This document shows, piece after piece, positions 10,958 through 22,589 of a DNA stretch of 64,000 nucleotides (the stretch's first letter is position 1; each line of letters opens with the position of its first letter). Origin of the DNA: Euonymus europaeus (taxonomy: Eukaryota; Streptophyta; Magnoliopsida; Celastrales; Celastraceae); the NCBI GenBank assembly GCA_963580455.1, contig OY756962.1, positions 23,449,001-23,513,000 on the forward strand. The letters are read 5' to 3'. The notes under the pieces were generated by a model. It was not told the origin of the DNA. It ran no database searches and saw only the letters and a list, made by a program, of their open reading frames with translations. A program made the position numbers and the translations under genes.

Positions 10958-12036
10958 ACAAAATGCAACAGTTGCGATTGCTATAACTTGATTGCAATAC
11001 TAAATTTTTTTAATTGAATTATATACGACACCACAAAAACTGAGCCCACCAAGTACCATAACTAGATTTATTCTATCAACTGACAATGTATACACTTTTA
11101 TCAATAAGGTCAATGTTAGCATATATTAAGATGCGCATCAATAAGGTATAATGATACTTTAAGCACAACTTCAATGGGAAAAAAAAGACAATAATTATTA
11201 AAGAAAAAATTACGGTACATTCTTGAGAGAAACAAAAATCAAATAATTATAAAAATAAAAAGCAAAAAATTAGTGCTCACCAAGTCACCAACTGAGTCGA
11301 ACAAAACTCAGTGTCTGGAAGTAAAATTACACCTTTGTCCGCAATTTATCTTTCCTGTGTGAAACCCTTGCATATTCCGACGTAGTACTCCAAGGAAGAA
11401 AATGAAGCCACAGAGATTTAAAAAAAAACACAACTGTCTTCTGATAATATATGCACATATCCCAACCTTTTTATTCTCTTCCAAACACATCAGAATCAAG
11501 AGAGCCAAACAAAAATTTCAGGAGGGCTGCAAACAAATGCCCACTGATCTATGCGATAAATAGCCGATAGGCTGTGCACAATTAGGGACATATGCAGCTA
11601 TGAAATCAGGCTCTATACTTCCTCCGGATGTAAATTTACAGTTTTAACTAAACAAGTCGACCCCATATAACGAAAATTTCCCCACATACAGTCTAAGTTA
11701 ATAGCCAGAATGAGGATATTCACAACTCCTCTTGCAACCAGAACCCATGAAAGGAGGATATGATGCCACTGGGGTTATATATGGCTATAAAACAATATCT
11801 TTCTTCTTTCCGCTTCCTATTCCCAAATCTGCCTTCGATTAAAATTGGGATTTCTTGAACCCACCCAGTGCCAGATCCTTCAGAATCTTCGGGTCAGGTT
11901 TGAAAATTTTCCCAGCTTTTCCATGACATCATTTGTCCGTTGCTGAAACTGTCATACCAGATTATCTCTTCAGCCAAAAAAGAGAGCCTCCAGCACAGAG
12001 TGAATGCCGCAAAATTTTGTGGAACCAAGTATTCTA
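10958..12036 (-). other. Probable 3'UTR terminal exon of UPF3 (about 11450-12036) and flank
   Basis: On the minus strand a long pyrimidine tract ends in TTTACTTCTTTTGCAG, an excellent acceptor, so an exon would begin at 12036. An AATAAA-like signal (minus strand) lies at about 11470. The stretch has no long ORF. It pairs logically with the donor just after the UPF3 stop codon. The exon's 3' end is uncertain, and 10958-11450 is featureless. Confidence 0.5.
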
Positions 12037-13137
12037 CTGCAAAAGAAGTAAAGAACAAATATTAAGAGATGTCAACAAATTAAAAAAAAAGCGCCTGAGA
12101 GGAAGAGAGAAGAACAAATAGAGGCACAAAGTGTCACAGGGAAAGAAAGAAGACAATAAGCATAAAAAGTAATGATATTTTCTTATATTTTATATATAGT
12201 GGCATTCGAAGAAAGAATTAACAACTCTGTAGAAATAAGTTGCCACAATAATACTTCAACATCATCTTAGGGCACCAAGGATTCTAAAGCAGGAAAAAGG
12301 TAAATTCCAGAGAATGACAAAACATGCAACTTCAATAATATCTTTCTTGCATTCAAAAAAAAGATACAACTATTACTGGAGAGACACTTTCTACATGATA
12401 AAGAATCCCAATTGACCTATGAAAACGCATATTTACCACAAAGCTAATCCTTTCCTTGAAAACTCTATTCACAGTTCTTTGCTATGGCAATCAATGCATA
12501 TGCATCTACTTGCATGTTACCAGCTAAATGCCCAAAAAAAGTTATAACTAATGATGCCCTACGCCTCATCAACATATAATCAACTATAATTTTCAAGCAT
12601 GCATCTACAACCGCAACACTAGTCTAGCATCTAGGCATTACCAACAGCAACCGATACCACATATTAACTGAGAAAACATAAAGCAAGTTGTTTGAACCAT
12701 GAAGGGAATAAGTATCTGCGACACAAAAAATGTCTATTACCACTCTCATGCTAATTAAATTTTATGAACAGTCATAGAATTTTAAGAATATAATGTACAT
12801 TTTTTTCTCCACCAACACATATAACCTCTTTGTTGAAAATGTATTTGCAGACTCGCAGTGAACTGCCAAATACCCTGTAATGATATGGGCAAAAGAAAGT
12901 AGGAAACTAAGAACTTTTTCAGAAAGTTCCCGAGTATATGGCACATCATTAAATTAAAAAGATCTTGATTTTGGGTCATTTGAACACTTGCCACATACCA
13001 TTAGCTCAGGAATTCCTCAATATTATTTGTAGATAGGGCGAAACAAAATGAACGAGATTATTAATACCTCATCTGAGATGAATTTTATCCGGTAATGCAA
13101 TAATACAAAAGGGTAGTAAAAGATGCCTATTTGTTAG

Positions 13138-13895
13138 CAAGGTTGCAAAAATCGCAAGTCGGCTGCTATGCGGTTCGCGTGGACTAGGGATTAATTTGAT
13201 TAATCGAGGATTACTCGAATTAATCGTTTTGAGTTTTTTTAATTAAAAATCTATTATATTATATATTATATATATGCATCATTTTTTTGGTAATAAAAAG
13301 CTCGTCTCTCTAAACTCCAAAAGCATAAACAACCAGACCTAATAATTTAAGCTGGTCTAAAAGAAAAAACTAAAAACAGACCCAACTAAGCTAAGCCCAA
13401 AACAAGAAGAGCCCAAGTTATGCTTGGGGCAAAATCGATGGTTTTGGACCAGGCAAAGGCGTGCAAACGAGAGAGAAAGGCGATGGTGAGAGCAGACACC
13501 ATTCTTGTCAGTCCACCATCGATGGTGCCGATGGAGCTCATCTCTGCATAGATAAAGCAGATAAGTTTTGGCTTCTAGAGAGAGCCAAAGAGTAGCAGAG
13601 AGAGACGAAATGAGCTGCCAGAAGAGAGAGAGAGAGATGAAGAATAGCGAGAAACAGACCTGGAAATCGCGTGAGAGAGGATTAGAGCTGCCAATTTGAA
13701 GAATTAGAGCTGCAAATTTGAAGAATTGGAGCCGTAGGTCTGAAGAATTAGGGCTGCCGATCTCTGTGATGGTGGGCCGATTAGTGCCGACTAGGACCAA
13801 TTAATTAGGTAGCCGATTTTTGGTTTTGATTACCCTCTAAATGGAGCGGTAAGCTGGCCAACTAGTCGCCGACTAGGGCGATTTTTACAACATTG
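13138..13895. mobile_element. hAT-like non-autonomous element, 758 bp, with 8-bp target duplication
   Basis: Flanked on both sides by TTTGTTAG (13130-13137 and 13896-13903), an exact 8-bp duplication as hAT transposons make. The ends are inverted: the left reads CAAGGTTGCAAAAATCGC and the right, reversed, CAATGTTGTAAAAATCGC; both continue into AGTCGGC. There is no transposase. A 147-codon minus-strand ORF inside looks fortuitous: it spans a (GA)n tract and imperfect repeats of about 28 bp built on GAAGAATTAGAGCTGC. Confidence 0.88.
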
Positions 13896-13988
13896 TTTGT
13901 TAGTTAACGAAGAAGGAAAAAAGTCGACTATCAGATGCAACCCATAACCTTTCTGGAATTTGAATTTTTTTAATGCAAAAAAAATTAT

Positions 13989-14193
13989 TAAGGCCTTACT
14001 CGCGAGATGGGTTTAATGGAATTGGTAGGGGTGGGGTTGGGAGGGGTTTTGATGAGTTGCGTATATGTGTATGAATAGGAGAGTAGTGGGTTGGGAAGGG
14101 TTTATCGAATTTTTAAATGTTTGAACTTACTATAATTACTAAGCGGGCGTTGGAAACGAACCCCTCCCAACCATCTTCCAAGCAAGGCCTACG
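13989..14193. mobile_element. Small Tourist/Harbinger-like MITE with inverted ends
   Basis: Left end GGCCTTACTCGCGAGATGG and reversed right end GGCCTTGCTTGGAAGATGG match at about 14 of 19 positions. Inside, GGTTGGGAGGGGTT (14036) is mirrored by AACCCCTCCCAACC (14159). TAA on the left and TAC on the right could be a decayed 3-bp target duplication. Related half-copies occur at about 22330-22372 and 36120-36170. Confidence 0.55.
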
Positions 14194-15133
14194 GGGCACT
14201 AAGAGATTGCAACCCAAAGAAGGAATTTGTTGTGAAGGAGAAAGAACTGCACATTTTTTTCAAGGTATTACTACCAAATTTATTTTATAAGTATTCTAGA
14301 TTTTTAGCTGCATTTGACGTTCTAAATATCTGCTACAATTGACCATCTACATGCTTTTTACTACAAAATTTATTAATAAAATAAAAACCCCAATATCTAA
14401 ACACGTTCTACAATGGAATTTCCATGGAGGAAAGAGAGAGTAAAAGGTTTTGAAATCCTACTAACCAAAAAAAACTCTCTTAAGGTCATACAAATCTGGC
14501 ACTAGATGTGTACGTCTCCTATGCTAAGTTGACAAGCATCTAAACCACCTCCATCAATCAGAAAAGATAGACAACTGACACCTTGTTATTCATGGAAAGA
14601 GCTTTCCCAAAACTCTGGTATAATATTCTGATGTGATATCATTCTTAGGTTCAATTTCTTTCAAGGAGAATCAAGCTTTTCGAAAATGCATAATTTTCCA
14701 AAGGAAAAATAGTTAGTTTTTCAACATATTTTTATGAAAAAATGAAAAGGAAAGTTACTTGAAACAAACACTAGTAAACTATGAGTTTTCATAACACTTG
14801 ATTTTCCTTGAAACAAATTGAGCATTACCAAAACCCTCCCTTCAGAAGTAATACATCAAACATCCAACACACTCAAAGATGCTCGTAAACAGATCAGCGC
14901 TTGCATTATCTCCAGTTAATTACCAATTGTAAGTTTTCAAAGCAAGATTGAAACTCCAGTACCATCCGATGCGTACAAAAAAAAATCAACAGGCATGTTA
15001 ACTGATATTTGTGGGATTTTCAATCAACAAAATGCTAAATTAGGAATGTTAAATATGCAGTAATACAAATACAAAAGAGGAAAAGAGACCTAACAAAAAG
15101 ACGAGGGATTGAAGGCTTACCCTCCAAAAGACA

Positions 15134-18068
15134 CTAAGAACCGGAACCTGACTTCTGAACCCAAACTTGTTTCTGTAAATTCAGTCAATATTTCATTCAA
15201 AAAAGTAAATTCAGTGAATATAAATTCAACTTCTAAGAAAATGAGGAAGAACATGAAACTGGTTATTCAGATTTAGCACCAATATAAAAGACGAGATCAC
15301 CTCATGGGAACCATAGCCAGTAGTAGTACTGCTTCTTCTTGAAGACTTTCCCTCGCTAATTACTAATGAGCCATCAGCATCCTTCACAAAATGCAAATTT
15401 CCACGACGAACATGTTTTGCGGATCCTACATAAAGTCAATACCATGTTGTTATGTGGCAAAATGTCGGTGATATAGGGAAATCTCCTATTGACCACACAC
15501 ATAGAGATGGATGATTGCTAATCATTATCTGAAAAGGTATGACTGTTACATCCACTTCCAAAAACTTTAACTTCCCCTCCCCTTGCACTTACCATCTTCA
15601 TTTCAAGATATTCATTTCTTCCTGGAATATTAAACACAAAAAAATTATTTGAGTTTCTCAAAAGAATAAGCACGTTGTTTCCCAGTAAAGGAGACGGATT
15701 GTTTTCTTCTTTCCTTTTTCTTTTTTTTTTCTTCCCTTAAAGTAGGTGCCCATGGAAGTGTGCTCCAATGTTTTGGGGATATTGTAAGCAACCAGGACAC
15801 TGATGTGGCAATACCCTCAATGATCTTTGCAGAATACCCTCTCACCATCCCAATCCACCCACAAGGGAGAGAAAAAATAAAATAAAAGGAGACAGACAAA
15901 CGCGCGCGCACACACAGAGAGAGAGAGAGAGAGAGATGATCAGTGTACCTTCCAATGAATCTGACAATGTATGTGACGGTTGAGAAGCAGATGATGATAA
16001 TGACTCGTCACTCGTGTGTGATCCATCAGACTGACGAAGAGGAGTCCATACTACACGTTCAGGTCTATCCTTATTTCTTGCAAGCTTCTCTGACCTTTCA
16101 ATGTGAAAACCATGTGGGTTATCCCCTACCAACTTGTCATCTGAAGGCCCATTCATATCCTTTGAAACAAATTGTACATCCGGAGACCGAGGAGGGCGTC
16201 TGTCCTTTTCCAAAACAGAAGTATGGATTTTCAGCTCTGGCTGAATCCCACCAGATTGACCTAGGTGGGAGTCTTTGTTAGAAAGTATGCTTCTTACAGT
16301 CTTTCCAGCAGCTTCACGTCGTTGGTTATGCTTAAATGCACTCGAACCATATAAATTTTTAACTGAAGTAGTCATATTCTGCTGGTGGTGACAAGACATC
16401 AGACACTAGCACTGAGTATTAAATCAGAGAGAAAGTCTACTAAAATGTAAAATCCCCACGCTGAAGATCCATTTTCCTTAATAAGAAATACAACCATCTA
16501 GTCACGGAAACTAACCTTTTGTTCATCATCCTACATTTACGTTGAAGGTCCTAAAAAATCTTAATTTAAGAATGGCCACAAAACGTAATGTAGGAAGGTG
16601 GTGGGAATAAGAACCATTACAGGCATGATGATGCTAGCATATAAGCAGAAGTGCAAGAAGAAGTAATAGTAAATGTTTTCACAATAGACTGATGGTGTTA
16701 ATATTATAATGGCAGCGATTGAATCATTGCCGCAGTCTTATTAAAATTTCCTTTTGCTTTAGCAGAAGATGGGTTGGAAGTTGATGGAAAAAGCAAAAAT
16801 GACAGAGGCCATCAAAAAAATTGACAAAATATAACAGAAGACGAAGAAATTAAGGGAATTATACAAGAATAAGATAGTTAATAGGAAATCTACAACAGAA
16901 CATTTTCAGATGAGATGGCAGAAGATCTCATTTGTCAGTTTCCTTATTTGTGCTTTTATATCCACTGCTTCTACACAATGACTTCCATACCCTTCCTCAC
17001 ATAAAAACAAAAATAGAAAATATTAAAATGCCTCAGGCAGAGTAAACAATATATACAAGAACCTGACAATTGCGCTAAAGGAAAATGTGTGTAGGAGACT
17101 GAAAAGCTTACATGTAAGATTTCTCTCTCTTTCCCTTTCAGCAGCAGGACTTTCTTCTTTCCAAAGTCGGTACTTCCAGAAACCCCTGAAATAAAACCAT
17201 CAACAGTCCACATATAACAGCATAGCAACAAAAAAGAGCAACACATGGATTACCGAAATGCATCATAAGCAATTACATCTATTGAAAATGAAGGGGGGAG
17301 GGAGCATACAACTAAATCTGGAAAATATAGGATCAAAGGGACTAACAAAATGCATCATAAACAATTAAACATAGTAAATATTGTAAAACTTGTTTACAAT
17401 GGACTCCTGCTGTCCTGCAACTACTGTTTAAGCAGTCTAAGTAGTGCCTTTAACACAGTCCATGTGACAAAACTTGTATCACTATGGATGCTAATACATG
17501 TCTAGATGTTACAAATAAAAAATTACAAATGACCCATCATAAATTAGCCAGAAAGTCGTACCACTTTCATCTGCTAGTCCTTCACCTCCACCTGCAGAAA
17601 CCTGCTGATCATCTCGCTTTGAAACTAGCATGTAAGTACATTTGTCTTTGCCACTGATACTTTTTGCATTGTCCCTCGGTACATACTGCTCAGACAGTAA
17701 TAGTTCTGATTATTCTCAGGTATCTACGATATAAACTTACAACCATTGCAGCTATCTATGTCATCTCTAATGTTTTTTACAAAGCATCTAGAAGGTACAA
17801 ATATAAGATAAAGTACAACAACAATAATGGAACCATTGTAAGAACGCAGCTCAACTTTCGTCATTTAAACAAGCCATTAAAAATAGCAATAAAATCTTTC
17901 AATGCAAAAAAAATTACCACCACAATTTCTTTTTCAAATGGATAATTATTGTGTTATTTCTTTGTGTAAATAATATAACAAGCTCAAGAAAAAATGACAT
18001 TTTTTTGAATGGAAAAAATTATTAAAAGGAGAATTGACATAAAAAAAAAAGCGTTACGTTGTACGCAA

Positions 18069-18099
<31 letters not shown>

Positions 18100-21000
18100 G
18101 ATTCTAACATCTGACAAACATATTGGTTTCACATCAATATACTAAGAAAAATACCATTTTGGTGGACCCCCTTTTTTTTTCAGAACCACGCTTGGATGAA
18201 GAGCAAGCACTTCCACCTGATGTTCCACCACTCCTGTTCCTCAGTTTCCCATTAGATGAGAATCTCTGCTGTGAATAAAATTGATTGTCACTGAGCACGA
18301 ATAAAATAACAAATAGGAAAAGTTACAACAAAGAGCAACTTAGAGAAAACCATATAATTAAATTTCAAAATCCAACAACCAAATGAAAAGCAGTGTAGAC
18401 AAATGGCTGGAAAGAAAAATGAAAGCAGACCAGAAAAAGGAAAAGCATAAATTCATTAACATAGTATATTTAGAATCCCAGAGACAATTGATACCCGAGA
18501 TCCGCTTTTAGCAGCTCTTTTCTGTCTAACAAAGTCCATAAGAGGTGTGATTATAGGAGGCTCTTTTGCAGCGCCTGTAAACACAATAATTGAACAAAAT
18601 CAGCGAAAAAAACTCCTCGCTCATCTGACATTATCTTTCCATGCAGTAAATGTTTTATTTGAGATCTTCCTGACTAACCAGATCGTGCTGCTTCTCTCCT
18701 CTCCAATTGTATCTCTGCACTCGGAAGATTCTCAACAGGCTTTGCAATAAATTCAAGAAACTCCAGATACTCAGGATCTAGATGTTCAACAAGGAGATAG
18801 TTGCATTTATGAACACGTAAATGGATGTCATGTGGAAAGCCCACATGAAAGAAATAGAAGTGCTAGATTCTAATTAGATTAAAAATAAAAATAAAAAACC
18901 TTTTTCTATGGTCCCTTCACGGCCATCTTTCTTCGACCACTGCTTTGGAACTCGCTGTGAAGGGGCATACTCGACAATAGTTTTGAACTGAGTCCCTAAA
19001 AAAGAAAAGAAATAAATTAGCTTTCAGCCCTAGCATCATAGACAAAACCACCAAAGTTCACCGTAGGAGGAAGTGTAAGCATTATGAGAAATAATACTGT
19101 CAATCAAAAAACACCTAGAGAAAAGAGCACGATTCTGAGTACAAATCAAAACAGTGAATTGTGTAATAAGGTTATAAAGATATTTCTATCAAAAAATATG
19201 AATGTACTTGAGGAATATATTCGGAGGATACACATAAAATTACCTTTCTCATTAACAAAAACATGACCGTTAAAGAACTCAGCAAAGTCGAAAACATCTT
19301 CTGGCCCTTTGAAGTCAATATATGCCCTTGAATACGTTTGATGGTTCTGACTGCAAGATCAATTCAGGGGTTTAGGGAGGGAAGAATGGGAACGTAGTTC
19401 AGCACTGTTTTATTCAAGTAGAATGCCAAATTGCAACCATAAAATACCCAGACATCATCAGTATAAAAAAAAAAAAAAAAATTGCCTTCCTCAAACTAAG
19501 AGTATTCACTGTAAAACAACATTGAAGCACATTTAACCCACCAAAAAAATACAATGCTATGTAACTATTGAAGTGCTCTACGGATTTTCATATTCACCAT
19601 ATTTCCAAATCAGAGTCAGACAAGAAAAATCCTAAAAGCAAATTTTGCGGCAAAGTTCCAGAATGTAGTGACGTCCTGGGATTTACCATCAATAGCTTTC
19701 GTTCCATGACACCGTTCTGAAGATAAAACACATGAAAACTATAGATCTCAAATAAGGAATCAAAATAACAAAGCATTTATCATTTCTCCTCAATTGGAGG
19801 AAGTTATGTTAGGTCTATGTTGCTGAAATTGTAACGTAGCTTTTAGGTGCCAATGCCCCTTAATGCTTGAGGTGCTAGACACTTGCTAATGCGAAGTGAG
19901 GCACTAAGTAAAAAAATCATAACTCATAACTATAAACTTCAAAACATAACAAAACAAAAGAAAATCAAGGGGTCAAAACACTAATCATCAAGGTGGAGTA
20001 CCCAAAGCAAAAGAACTCAACACAAGTAGGTAATTAGGACCATAACTACCATTTGGTGCTTTAAGTGATTGAATTACTCCCGACACTAATGCCAAATCCT
20101 AGGAAAAGAAGGGTGTGAACAACACCAATACACAAGGCTGTGGTGCAAAAAGGGTCGGGGAGGGGCAAGATGCATGCAGCCTTACCCTCGCATGGCAGGG
20201 AGGCTATTTCTAGGTAACTTTACAACTAGGCAGGGGCTTGCTCTTTTTAACTTTCTTTTCTTTTTTTCTTTTTTTGAATACTTCAGCTTAAGAGTTAAGC
20301 CCTAAACAAACATAATCTAAAACAGAAAAGGTCCAGCAAGAACATCAAATTATTCTAGGCTGTGCCCAAGTGACGCAACTTCACCTGGAGGCTAGCGAGG
20401 CATTTCTACGTAGTCTCACCTTTCATAGTTGCAAAGCGAGCACCAGGTGTGCCTCTGACAATTTTGCATTAACTATTACATTAGTAACTAGCATATCACA
20501 TCCAGAGAGTCAACAAAGCAGAGTTCATATCATTTTTTGTCTTATGAGAAGACAATATTTCCAGTCTAGTTTTAATATTCTATCTTATCACCAAACGATA
20601 ATAGAATGAAATTTCTTCAATATCAATCCCTTACTATTAGAGAATCACTGATACAAATACAATAAAAAGCAACAAATCCAGTTGCTACTAATTCATAATT
20701 TATAGGCATGCAGCATTACCTAATATAACAGCCAAACAATCACGAGAAGCTTATAACATTTCTCTACCCAATCCTAATAAAAATATGAGTAAAATACCAA
20801 GTTTCTATTGAATTCATTACTCATTCAGCTTACAAGGCATCAATTAAAATGAGCAATTTATATTTCCATAAACATCAGCTTCAACATGAAAGGCTTATCA
20901 GCATATATAAAGCATAATAAATTATTAGTTCAAGTTATTCAATTGCCTAATTACAAACCCAAACACATTCAACTTCCCTAAACCTAGAAGCGCTCCAGTT

Positions 21001-21319
21001 AAAAAGAAAAAAATTAAAACATTAAGTTTAACCACTTTAATTACATAAATATATGCTTCAACAAAGAATACCAAATGCGGTGATTATCTTCGGCAAACTG
21101 AAGCAAACCCAATAAGACCAACCAGAGAGTAGCAACAAACTGGAAACCCCAAACTTCCAACAAAAGCACAAACCCTTACCTGTTCTTCCCTGGGAGGAAT
21201 GAGACCCAGTTGTAGCGTCCCGCGAAGACAGAATCAATCTGCCCCATGAGCATAGCTTCAGGAATTGCCGGCGGCAGGTGTCGCAACACCACCTTGGTCC
21301 GATCCGACCCGCCCTTCAT
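15134..21319 (-). CDS. UPF3: UPF3, nonsense-mediated mRNA decay factor (11 coding exons, 484 aa)
   Basis: UPF3 links exon-junction complexes to UPF2/UPF1 and so marks premature-stop mRNAs for decay. Coding exons, read from high to low coordinate: 21180-21319, 19244-19350, 18900-18995, 18679-18777, 18495-18574, 18155-18268, 17562-17685, 17112-17185, 15949-16405, 15301-15425, 15134-15172 (TAG). All borders are GT/AG, the phases join exactly, and the 484-aa total is close to the Arabidopsis protein. The RNP-like Smg4/UPF3 domain is clear in exons 1-5: TKVVLRHLPPAIPEAML, GRYNWVSFLPGK, YSRAYIDFKGPEDVFDFAEF, VEYAPSQRVPK, DPEYLEFLEFIAKPVENLPS, PPIITPLMDFVRQKRA. The tail is basic and Ser-rich and keeps GKKKVLLLKGK, RNKDRPERVVW and the extreme C-terminus KQVWVQKSGSGS. 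Intron 1 (1.8 kb) carries a SINE fragment. A 3'UTR intron is likely. Confidence 0.95.
15901..15938. repeat. Compound microsatellite (CG)n(CA)n(GA)n beside a UPF3 splice donor
   Basis: On the plus strand a CG run, a CA run and a GA run of about 10 units follow each other. In the UPF3 sense the tract begins about 10 nt inside the intron after the donor at 15948. Length variation here could influence use of that donor. Confidence 0.9.
18068..18099. repeat. (A)n(TA)n microsatellite in UPF3 intron 6
   Basis: A poly-A run followed by about a dozen AT units, lying in the intron between the exons 18155-18268 and 17562-17685. Confidence 0.85.
19838..20460. repeat. Repeat-derived segment inside UPF3 intron 1
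   Basis: Both borders are rich in GAGGTGC/GCGAGGC words (TTAGGTGCCAATGCCCCTTA on the left; AGCGAGCACCAGGTGTGCC on the right), a composition unlike the surrounding AT-rich intron and common in plant hAT-like repeats. It encloses the SINE fragment at 20138-20255. Ends are not defined. Confidence 0.35.
20138..20255 (-). mobile_element. tRNA-derived SINE fragment (Au-like)
   Basis: On the minus strand it reads ...TAGAAATAGCCTCCCTGCCA, then GAGGGTAAGGCTGCATGCAT, then CTTGCCCCTCCCCGACCC. This is the familiar body of plant Au-type SINEs (GGTAAGGCTGCGTACA). The tRNA-like head with A and B boxes is missing or decayed. It is transcribed in the same sense as UPF3. Confidence 0.65.
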
Positions 21320-21780
21320 ACCCCGAAAACCCTAGAAATCTAAAAACCAAAAAAGGAAGAAGAAAATAAAAAAGAACTGCACCCTTCAACCAAATATCGC
21401 GAGAAAGACCTAAAAATCTCTGTGAAATCACATCTTATTCAGTTTGCACCGATGGAGTCGATTCTAAGTTCCCTAATTTTGAATTCGAGCCCCAATTGCC
21501 ATGCATGAAAGATGGTGAGAGAAATCAGGGAGAGAACAAGAGAGTGAAGCAATGAAAATTAAAAAGAAAGTGCGTCGATATCAATATAGTGTAACAGTTA
21601 GGAATTAAGGACGGGTGGGGCTATGCCAGTCCAATAATTACCGATCGCACTCTATACTATCAAAATCTCAAATAAGGTTGGGAGAGGTATACGATCAAAA
21701 TCTCAAATAAGATTGGGAGAGCTAGAGTTAGTAGGGATTCATAAAACTGAACTGTTGAATTGGGATGGGATCCAAGAATC
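21320..21780 (-). other. UPF3 5' flank with a 35-bp tandem duplication
   Basis: Contains the UPF3 leader and promoter. At 21659-21728 two head-to-tail copies of a 35-bp unit starting ATCAAAATCTCAAATAAG occur, differing at a few bases (AAGGTTGGG versus AAGATTGGG). No gene recognised. Confidence 0.6.
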
Positions 21781-22027
21781 CGTACTTTCTCGACTCTGAT
21801 TTAAGTCAAGGGGTAAAATGTAAGTTACGGATTTTGCAGCCCAATAGCAAGGGAATGAGGGTTTTCACGCTGCCCATCTAAGGACGGTCCACAAGCGCTG
21901 AGCATCAAAAGCGTGTCGCTGGTGCGACTCGAATCCAAACACCAAACATACTGACAGACACGCTACTACTCTCACTTAAGGGTCACGACTCTCAGCTCAC
22001 CGCTGGACCATATGCCCCGAGGGGCAA
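21781..22027 (-). mobile_element. Candidate tRNA-derived SINE
   Basis: On the minus strand the segment begins GCCCCTCGGGGCATATGGTC. An A-box-like TGGTCCAGCGGTGAG follows and, about 65 nt later, a B-box-like GGATTCGAGTCGC. These are in the order and roughly the spacing of a Pol III promoter. The body runs towards about 21790. I see no clear target duplication, so the ends are approximate and the call is tentative. Confidence 0.45.
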
Positions 22028-22199
22028 AAGTGGGTTATGTAAGCAGCTATGACAATTAAATCCAATAGCCTACCACTTCCCCGACTTGACCCAATGACCT
22101 CTTCACCCCTAGGGCACTAAGGTTTGGGACAAGACGGTGGCCACTGAGTCATTGGCCTAGTGGTTTCATAAAAGTGAACTCTTGTTTGATATGTGAGGG

Positions 22200-22430
22200 G
22201 TTGAGAGCTTTTAATGTGAGTGAACATCTTTCAAGTCTCAACATCTCATTTTGAGGGATTATGAAGGGTTCGTGAATCCCTCCAAACACCTTGAGGTGTT
22301 TGCGCTAAGTAAGGGTTCGGCGGGGTCCGCGAACACCAACCCCTCCCAACACCTTCCCCAAGCAAGACCTAAGTAGGGTGGGATTATATGCACCCTAATA
22401 ATTATCAGTCCCACATCAAAACTATCAAAA
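22200..22430. repeat. Partial inverted-repeat element related to 13989-14193
   Basis: Contains ACCAACCCCTCCCAACACCT followed by TCCCCAAGCAAGACCTAA, the same end sequence as the small MITE at 13989-14193. It also has a perfect 9-bp-arm palindrome, CAAACACCT-TG-AGGTGTTTG, at 22283-22302. The left end is not found. Confidence 0.45.
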
Positions 22431-22479
22431 AACATCAGTCTCATGACACCCCAACTGGTTTAACCCGATTTCATCTCTC

Positions 22480-22562
22480 TCATCACAATCAATAGCGACT
22501 TGCAGAGAGAGGTGTTTATGCTCTTCGACACCAACGGAAACGGAAATATTGGTGGTAACTCG
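22480..22562 (+). pseudogene. EF-hand-like fragment
   Basis: On the plus strand an open stretch reads LQREVFMLFDTNGNGNIGG and then stops. DTNGNGNIGG fits positions 1-10 of an EF-hand calcium loop, and the preceding helix resembles the FxxFD entry of calmodulin-like proteins. It is only about 25 codons long, with no second EF hand. It is a fragment or chance resemblance; the loop match is good but short. Confidence 0.4.
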
Positions 22563-22589
22563 ACGCAGTTCTAGCTCAAGTCATGACGA

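Larger units (their letters stand above)
12037..15120 (-). other. Putative 3.1-kb intron in the UPF3 3'UTR
   Basis: Lies between the donor GGAGG|GTAAGC at 15120 (13 nt after the UPF3 stop) and the acceptor at 12037. It carries a hAT-like element (13138-13895) and a small inverted-repeat element (about 13989-14193). The rest is AT-rich and has no recognised gene. Supported only by splice-site words and the absence of coding sequence. Confidence 0.5.

Noticed and set aside
13357..13800. 147-codon minus-strand ORF
   Set aside because: Lies wholly inside the hAT-like element, spans a (GA)n tract and short repeats, and has no domain-like features.
22140..22200. tRNA-like A box (TTGGCCTAGTGGTTTC) on the plus strand
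   Set aside because: No B box at a suitable distance and no cloverleaf could be formed; not called as a tRNA or SINE.
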